The notes under the pieces were generated by a model. It ran no database searches and had not been told where the DNA came from. It worked only from the letters and a program-made list of their open reading frames with translations. From Erysipelotrichaceae bacterium (lineage in GTDB: Bacteria; Bacillota_I; Bacilli_A; RFN20; CAG-826), in assembly GCA_015059185.1 (NCBI GenBank), contig SVAY01000009.1, positions 1 through 64,000 of the forward strand: a stretch of 64,000 bases of DNA. The letters are read 5' to 3'. The position numbers and the translations under genes were made by a program. Positions 29,549-38,200 of the stretch are shown here, piece after piece (the stretch's first letter is position 1; each line of letters opens with the position of its first letter).

Positions 29549-31512
29549 TCTTTATTTTCCTCCTTGATTTTCTTCCTTTTTCCTAAAAGAATCAAAACAT
29601 ATGACATTGTCGCTATCGCTAACAAAATAGGCATAATAACTAAAATAGCAGTTCTAGAAGACATTCCTCCATTAGAAGTGTCTTTTTCTCCAACAACTGA
29701 CCATAAAGATAAATGGTCTGTTTCAAAACTTAATGTATCATCTTTTGTATTACTATCGTGTTGAGCAATTTCACCTTTATCGTTGATATATAGTAACTGC
29801 AAGGTTTTGCATTCTTTTTGAGAATTATTTAATTTAATTTCAACGTTTAAGATGCCTTCTGGCTCTACTTCTACATCCATTCCATCAATAACTCTTATTA
29901 ATTCAATTTTATAAACAGCCATGATTTCGTTATTTTTGCCAGTTGCATCTTTCACAGCAGCATTTTCAATCTTATGAACTGATTGAGGAACGAGTGTGGC
30001 TTTAAGGACTGTATCTGAAGGCATACCGATATTACTTGTAACAGTAACTAAAGCATCATCTTCCACTCTTTTTTCCCATCTATAAATTTTACCTAATGGG
30101 ATCTTCGCACCGACGATTTCAATGTCGGTATATCTAATACCTTGTTCACCATTTATATAAGTTGCATCGGTGTTACCAATTTTAAAGTCTACATCAAAAA
30201 CACCTTTAGTTGATTCATTTACTATTTGGAATCTAAGAACGAGAAATACACCTGTCTCATAAGTGTTTTCTGAATGTTCATAGTAGAATTTAAAATTATC
30301 AACATCGGGTAAAGAATCAGTATGAGTAGTATCAAATTGCATTTCTTTAAATACATCGGTTTTTTGATAATTTACAAATTTCAAAGCATTTTTATCATAA
30401 CTTAAAGTCAACACCATACCATTAAAGCCAGTATTTAAGGCCATGTCAGCGTAGACATTAATAAAATCTTTTCCATCTTCTTTATATGTGAGCTTTATCT
30501 TAGGGATTTGAGTTGTTCTAATATCATAAATAAAATATCCATATAATGATAAGTCTCTTGCTGGCATTATGGTTGCTTCAAAAGGTGTTTCAAACTTATC
30601 ATCGATAAACCAGCCAGAGAAGATATATCTTCCTTTAATAGGAGTTTCAATTTCTAAATATGTACCAAACGCTACTTCTTCAGCTTTATAGAAATCATCA
30701 ATTGTAATCACTCCATCAAATGAATCATTATTAACACCATCTACATAATAGAAAACATTATAAATTTGAGGAATATAAGTGTAATCTGCTTGATATTTAA
30801 TGATATGAGGATCATCTGAAACAAGACCTTTCCATCCTTTAAAAACATAAGAATAATATTCATCTTCATTTCTTATAGGAGTCTCACCACCATAACTAGG
30901 AACATCTCCAGAGTTAAAATCTTTACGATATAATTCTCTATTATCCCAGTCATAGTAAATCGCTTCATATTCACCGCTTTGTAAAGTAACGATGCCGTTA
31001 TTAATAGCTAGAGGAACTGGTACACCATATTCCTTGTTAGTGTTAGCACTATCATAGGTGAAATTAATTGGATAATCTCCAACAGCGGCTGTAGCAAAGC
31101 TTTCAAAAGTTAGAGTTAATAATTTACCGTTGCTACTATCAGGGTTATTTCCATCCCATAATAAGACAAATGGTCTAATATCAAAGTCAACCTCTGTTTG
31201 GCTATTAGTCATTGTGAAAGTTAATGAATCAAGTGCACCACCTTTTTCAACATTGGTAAGGCGCATTGCTTCACTATTATAATCTAAGGAAAGATATAAA
31301 GAGATTAAACCTTCATTATCTTTCAAATTAACATCAACTGTAAAAGTTTGACCACGGTGCACCACTTTATCTTCAACATCAATAACAGGTGTATAAGAAG
31401 AATCAGCTAATGCTTCATGATATTGATTGGTCATAGAGAAAAGGCCGCTAACGCCAAGCATTAGTGTGGATATAAATATACCTATGTTTCTTTTTATTTT
31501 ACTTTTGTCCAC
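29545..31512 (-). CDS. Membrane-anchored protein with two cohesin-like domains and InlB-type repeats
   Basis: Protein of 655 aa, starting at GTG 31512. N-terminal signal helix (about 8-27). First cohesin-like domain at about 38-185: LISLYLSLDYNSEAMRL, the GGAL turn, GKLLTLTF, GDYPINF, NNGIVTL. Two InlB B-repeat-like modules (about 190-340, VFKGWKG and IFSGWFID motifs) follow. A second cohesin-like domain spans about 345-480 (FNGMVLTLSYDKNALKFV). A beta-rich stretch, one C-terminal helix (about 625-645) and a KRKKIK stop-transfer end it. Cohesins bind dockerins, and the neighbouring giant protein carries a dockerin. Confidence 0.8.
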   Translation of the reverse strand: MDKSKIKRNIGIFISTLMLGVSGLFSMTNQYHEALADSSYTPVIDVEDKVVHRGQTFTVDVNLKDNEGLISLYLSLDYNSEAMRLTNVEKGGALDSLTFTMTNSQTEVDFDIRPFVLLWDGNNPDSSNGKLLTLTFESFATAAVGDYPINFTYDSANTNKEYGVPVPLAINNGIVTLQSGEYEAIYYDWDNRELYRKDFNSGDVPSYGGETPIRNEDEYYSYVFKGWKGLVSDDPHIIKYQADYTYIPQIYNVFYYVDGVNNDSFDGVITIDDFYKAEEVAFGTYLEIETPIKGRYIFSGWFIDDKFETPFEATIMPARDLSLYGYFIYDIRTTQIPKIKLTYKEDGKDFINVYADMALNTGFNGMVLTLSYDKNALKFVNYQKTDVFKEMQFDTTHTDSLPDVDNFKFYYEHSENTYETGVFLVLRFQIVNESTKGVFDVDFKIGNTDATYINGEQGIRYTDIEIVGAKIPLGKIYRWEKRVEDDALVTVTSNIGMPSDTVLKATLVPQSVHKIENAAVKDATGKNNEIMAVYKIELIRVIDGMDVEVEPEGILNVEIKLNNSQKECKTLQLLYINDKGEIAQHDSNTKDDTLSFETDHLSLWSVVGEKDTSNGGMSSRTAILVIMPILLAIATMSYVLILLGKRKKIKEENKE

Positions 31513-32225
31513 GTCTTTTTGCCTTTTCTTCTTAAAAGTATAAATGTTAAGACTGCTCCCCCAATAATAAGCACGACTCCTCCGCTTATAAGAGATACTA
31601 ATAAGACAATATTATTATTTTCATTATCAATATCTGGATTAGGAATCTTTTCTACATTAGGTTGTAACACATTGCCTTTTATCTCAACTTGAACACCACC
31701 AACTAGAACATTTCTAGTCTTAGTATCCTTTCCGTCGATATAGGTAGCAGACTTACCTCTTTCAGTAATTAATGTAATAGGATATACACCATCTTCTTTA
31801 TTATCTTTAGCAAGGAATTCCATCGAGAATAATTTTCCTGTGCTTTTATCATTTTCATCCCCTGACCAATTGATCTTAAAAGGTAATATTGAATAGCCCT
31901 TATCTGTATCAGTATTGGTAGTTAGAAAATCAAGAGAACTAAGCGCTGATCCTTTATTAATATTAGAAAGGGTCATTACATTATTGTTATACGATAGTTC
32001 AACGGTAAGCCCATTTATTCCATCGTTTTTCATCATCACTGCATCGATGATAATTTTGTTTTCTTTAATTTCACCTGATAAAGCAATAACGATATTGCTA
32101 TCTGTTTCAGCATGAGCAGTGTGATAAGTTTGAGTTTTACTTAATGAACATGCACCGACAAAAACCACCAAAAGAGATAATCCTAAATAAGTAAATATTC
32201 TTTTAATAGTATTCATCGGTAGCAT
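31494..32225 (-). CDS. Cohesin-like lipoprotein with C-terminal membrane helix
   Basis: Protein of 243 aa; an ATG three codons downstream (32216) is an equally possible start. The N-terminus has a lipobox-like VGAC, so it may be lipidated. One cohesin-like domain at about 45-195 reads INGLTVELSYNNNVMTL, NKGSAL, GKLFSMEF, GVYPITL and GGVQVEI. A linker, a hydrophobic helix (about 212-234) and a basic RRKGKK tail follow. It is encoded between the giant dockerin protein and the second cohesin protein, and overlaps the latter by 19 nt. It is a likely cell-surface receptor for a dockerin. Confidence 0.8.
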   Translation of the reverse strand: MLPMNTIKRIFTYLGLSLLVVFVGACSLSKTQTYHTAHAETDSNIVIALSGEIKENKIIIDAVMMKNDGINGLTVELSYNNNVMTLSNINKGSALSSLDFLTTNTDTDKGYSILPFKINWSGDENDKSTGKLFSMEFLAKDNKEDGVYPITLITERGKSATYIDGKDTKTRNVLVGGVQVEIKGNVLQPNVEKIPNPDIDNENNNIVLLVSLISGGVVLIIGGAVLTFILLRRKGKKTWTKVK

Positions 32226-32240
32226 GTCTAATTACATCAA

Positions 32241-35200
32241 TTAAGCGTTAATTGTATAAACGTTATATTGACTATTGTTATTTAATACTGGAGTTCCACC
32301 TGGATAGTTAGCAGCATAGTCGATAACAAGTATTTCACCTGCTGGGAGAACTACTCTACTATCGCCAACTTTTCCTAAGGTGCCATCACCAGTGACATTG
32401 AAAGTTGCGCCGCTATTAACAGTAGTGTTGCCGCTCCTAGCTAAGATACCAACACCATTAGCGATATTGAATGTACCACCATTAACTACGACTGTATCGC
32501 TATTAGCAACATAGATACCACAAGCAACGTAACCCGCAGTAACGATGTTACCATTGAATGTACCACCGTTGATGGTGATTTCATTATTACCACGATTGGT
32601 AGAACCGTTAGTACCAACAACAAAGTTATCTTTAGAGGTATATGTACCACCATTAATAACAGCTTTAGATCCGTCTAAAACGAGTACACAAACTTCTTGA
32701 GCTTTAACATTACCGTTACCATTGATGGTTAAGGTTGCACCATTAGAAGCTGCTAAGGCACTACCATTGCCAGATTCAATTGTATAACCGTTTAAGAAAA
32801 TGGTTGTATCTTTAGAAATACCTAATGTTCCATTGTATGAAATATTAGCTGTTAAAGCATAGTAGCCACCATTAGAAGCTGCTGCAACTAAATCATCAAG
32901 TGTAGCAACTTCATTTAAGGTATAGACACTATAATCAGTGTTGTTATTTAATACTGGATCACCACCTGGATAGTTAGCAGCATAGTCAACGACAACGTCT
33001 CTACCAGAAGGAACGGTGACTTTGCTGTCGCCAACTTTTCCGAGTGTGCCATTACCAGTAACGTTAAATGTAGCACCTTGGTTGATGGTGGTGTTACCGC
33101 TTCTAGCTAAGATACCAACACCATTAGTGATGTTGAATGTACCACCATTAACTACAACAGTGTCGTTATTAGCAACATAGATACCACAGGCAACATATCC
33201 AGCACTTTGGATGCCACCATTGAATGTACCACCATTAATAATGATTTCGTTACTACCACGACCGCTAGTACCATTAGTGCCTACAACAAAGTTGTCTTTA
33301 GCAGTATATGTTCCATCGTTTATTACAACTTTAGAACCATCAACAACAAGTACACAAACTTCTTGAGCTTTAACATTTCCTTCACCATTGATAGTTAAGG
33401 TTGCACCACCACTAACAGCTAAAGCACAATCATCGGTTGATTCAAGTGTGTGGCCTCTTAAGTCAATAATTGTATCTTTATTTACACTTAGTTGTCCTGC
33501 ATAGGTAATGTCGCTTGTTAAATAAATAATTGAATTACCACGAGAGACAGCTTCATCAAATTGAGCTTCTGTTGCAACTGAAGCAGTTGTCCAAACACCG
33601 TAAGAAGTATGGTTATCAACTGATGGTGTACCACCTGGATAGTTAGCAGCTGGATCAGCTACGATTTCAAGGGTAGGAATATTAAATTTATTATCACCAA
33701 CCCAACCATAATATCTTGGGTTATCGCTGTGAGTGAGGTTGAAGACAACACCATCGGCAACATAGGTTTGACCAGATCTTGCTAAGATGCCAACACCATC
33801 AACAACGTTGAATGTACCACCGTTGACTACGACAGTGTCGTTATTAGCAACATAAATACCACAAGCGATATATCCAGCACTTTGGATGCCGCCGTTGAAT
33901 GTACCACCGTTAATAGTGATTTCATTATTACCACGACCGCTAGTACCGTTAGTGCCAACAACAAAGTTATCTTTAGAGGTATATGTACCACCGTTGATTA
34001 CGACCTTTGAACCATCAAAAGCCATAACGCAAACTTCTTGAGCCTTAACTTCACCATTACCATTAATAGTGAGTGTTGCACCTTCCATAGCATATAATGC
34101 ACTGCTATTAACTGATTCAAGTTTGTGTCCGTTTAAAATGATTGTTGTGTCTTTATAAATACCCAATGTTCCATTGTATGAAATATCGGCTGTTAAGACA
34201 TAAGTGCCACCATTAGAAGCTGCTGCAACTAATTCACTGAGTGTAGAAATACTATTACCTATTCCACCTTCAACTACGATATCGATATTTGTGTTATTGT
34301 CGAGGACAATCGCGCTTGATTCAGAAGCAACAAAGTTTTCAGTAACAATAACTTTTTCAATGACAATATCTGTACCTTCTTCAATGACTAAGTGTGTATC
34401 TTTTTCGACATTGATAGGTGCAGGTGTGTTTTCTGCTTTATAGAATTTAACCACTTCTGCGAAGTGTAAACTGTTACTGGCAGCTTGGAGATCAACTTCT
34501 GCATCTCCAACATAGCCAATAAGGTTTTCTAATATAACGTTACCATTAGGAGCAGTGATAGTAATACCATCAGTTGTCACAATAGTACCATTTCTCACGT
34601 AAATAGTAGCGTTAATGCCGTTTGTATTTAAGCTGAATGATTTCACTGTGAGAGTCTTTCCGCCTAAATCGACATAGATGTTATTAGAAGTATCAGAAGA
34701 AATAGCGGTAGTTGTAGAAGTTACATCAGAATATAAACGTACTCTACCATAAGTATCTAAACCTTCTGAAACGTTTTCAATAGTAGTGACAGTCTTTGTT
34801 TTATTGATGTTATCTCCAGTGACGACTTCACCATTAGTGATATCCCAGTCATAACCGCCGACGATTGCCATACGGGTGATGGAGATATCTCTAATATCTT
34901 TACTTTGATCTTGGTTATTATCAGCAACACGTTTTAAGAAATATCTTGTGTTTGCATCATAATTCCCACCATTAACTAAATCCCATTCATTTCCACTTTC
35001 AACAACAGTCATGGTATAGCCACCAACGACCCATTGACGATAGAGAGTGATGTCATCAGTTGTAACGCTACCATCAGCATTTACATCACCTTGTCCGATA
35101 TCGAACTTATATGTGCCGTAAACATCGATGTCATGGTTTGGCATTCTCACTGGAACTACTTCAGTTCTAGCTTCATTAGCGTACCAATAATCAGTGACGA

Positions 35201-38200
35201 ACCAAGTGACATTAGCACCGGTATAGTCACGGTAGACGATTTCATTACCATATTGAACGGTTTGGACGTCTCCATATTGACTATAGTCTACTACACTCTC
35301 GTTATTAGAGAAGTGATAGGTAATGGTGAATGAATTATAGTTAGTGTTGAATACTGCAACAAATGTCATATCACCAGTGACTTTGAAGTTTTTGATGATG
35401 CTATTTTCTGCATTATATTCAACGTTATTTGTATCGGTCCATTTATTAGCGAATGTGTAATAAATACCTAGATCGGTTGAATCTTTAGTAGGATTAATCG
35501 CTAAGCTAGAATAATTAACTTCAGAGTTGAGATATAATCCTTCAATCTTGAATAAGTCTACATTTTCAGTACTAGATGTAGAAACATATTTTAAGGTAAT
35601 TGTATATGTGATAGCGTCCCATTCAGCAACGATAACAACATCACCATTAATTGGGGTAGAGAAATCAAATTGATCATTTCCTACTTTCCAATATTTGAAT
35701 GTACAACTATCAACAGTTGGGTTAGTGTCAGGTGCAATAGCTGTTTGACCTTCAAAGATATATTGAGTTGCAGGCATATTGCTAACTTCACCTGTTGGGT
35801 TACCACTATGATTACCTTCATTAAATGAAACTTCATAAGCTCTAACCATTAATGATTCGCTATTTAAGTAATTAGCATTAGATGCTACAGCAACTACTTT
35901 ATATGTGGTTGATTCTGAAGCATTGAATAAGAGTGGGTCATTAGAAGCGATAGTAGCAACGAGGTTTTCACCATCATATACATGATATGTAACTGAGGTA
36001 CCTTCTTTTAATGCTAATGGGTCAACACCAGCTTCATCACTAGTCTTACCAGTATCATTAGCAACTGCTGTCCAAGAAGCTTGACCATGGCTATAGCTAA
36101 ATGTTACATCTTCGAGTTTTACTTTGAGGATTTCAAATACAACGATTTCTTCTGTGCCATAGTAGTTATCGGTTCCAGCAATAATGGCTTTAGCGTAATA
36201 TGTGCCAGCATCGGTTGGAGTAACTTCTTGTGTACACGCGCTATCACTATAATATTTAATATCAACTAAAGAACTTAAATCTATAGTATTGACATTACCG
36301 CTTGCAGTAGCAGCTAAAGAACGATTGTAATAAACATCAGCAGCACTAGCAGTAACTTCAGCTTGTCCTTTAGTAACTTCATATGTGCCACTTTGTAAAG
36401 TGACAACATAGTTAGTATTGCTACTTACTGAAACTGTAATTTCATATTCTCCAACATCTGTACTAGCAGTGATTGGAGAAGCTGTAGAAGCAGAAATAGT
36501 TAATTCGTTATTATAATTAGTTCCTGATACGACAGAGCCAGAAAGTGCTTCAGGATTTTTACCATATTCACTGGTCTTATCATCTGCTTTGATTGTGATT
36601 GGAGCAGGATTAATTTTACCAGTTGTGGTGAAGTAAATTTTGGTTTGACCACCAGTATGGTTATCAGCATCTTCTTGAGTTAAGTTGATGGTGATTTCAA
36701 TGGTATAACTTTCTTTAGCATCTTTTTGTAAGTTGCCAGAAACTGTGTAAGTCCACCATTCATCTTTAGCCTGTACTAATTCTAAAAGGTCTTGCTCAGC
36801 ACCGTTATAGGTAAGTGTTTTGCCAGAGAAGAATGGCTCGAAATATGCAGTATCCTTACTTTGACTCACGATTGAGAAAATACCGTTTTCAAATGTAAAG
36901 TCATAGTTTGCTGGAGTCACGCTAAGTGATGGTGTTAATTCGTAAGAACCAACATTAACACCTGGCGCTTTAGTAATGACTACTTGAAGGGTTAATTCAT
37001 AATCAACACCTTCAACTTTATATTGAGCTTGATCAACTGTTGGTTCGCTACCGGTATATTCTGCTTGTTGATCTAAAGCAATAACGGTAACTTGTTTTGG
37101 ATTAATAGTATATTTAGCATCTTGTGTGAAGTTAAAGACATAACTACCAACAGTTCCGTTTGTTGAACCAGTGATACTATAATCACCTACTGGAGAAGTG
37201 TTTGTAGCGTCTGTAGAAAGAACGATACCAAAGTCATCACCTGCAAATGGTTGAACGCTTGTGGTATAAGTAAGTTCTTCTAAAGCTTCTTTATATTCAC
37301 TTTGTTTATTATCGATAGTGACATCGACTGCTAAAGGTGAGATATGTACAAGAGCGAACACTTCTGCGGCTGCTCTATAAGCGATGCTTTCTGGAGCAGA
37401 AATACCGATGTAGTAATATCCAGCTTGCATAGGAACGTAACTTAATTCGTTAGCGGTCCTAACTGGTGTACTACCAGAGACATCTGCTTCATACCATTTG
37501 ATAACTGGTGTAGCATCACCGTTATATGTGTATTCAACCTTATTACTATTAGGAGTGAAATCACTAACGAGTTGCACCCCTGTTTCAGTTTTGGAATATG
37601 TGAATTCATAACTAACAGGGTTATCTTCGGTAGTATTACGTCCGATTACAATCTCGGAATCTTGGACGGTGACTAATGTGAGAATTGGTTCGTTTGCAAC
37701 GAGAGGAACTCTAGTTTGTTCACCTTTTTGTTCGCCATTAACAATGTAATAGGCAGCACTACAATTGTTATCACCTGTTGTATTGAGGTCGAAACCAAAA
37801 TGATAATCACCAGGTGTAGCTGTTTTAAGTTCATATACGATAGTGAGGAAGGACTCATCTTCTCCATCAAGACCAGTGTATTTATCACCGGTGTTTTCTA
37901 AAAGAATCTTTTTAGTACCGCTTCCTTCGGAAATAGTGGCCGCTCCTAAAGCGGAATCATTTACAGTAACGCTTACAATATCAAAGACATTACTATCATA
38001 TTGAGGGAGAAGTAAGATGGAGTTAAAGCCATCATTATGTGTGATTTTATAATTGACAGTATATGTCTTTCCGACACTATTATTATCAATATAATCAGTA
38101 TAAGGAGGACAATCTGGGTTAGCACCATCAATAGTTGGTGTGAATTCAATATATTCGCCACCTTCTTGATATTGATCACTATAAACGATGACATATGTAG

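Noticed and set aside
32244..34270. CRISPR-like array from the regular repeats
   Set aside because: Repeat units are ~667 bp, in frame and coding; no short repeat-spacer pattern or cas gene is present.
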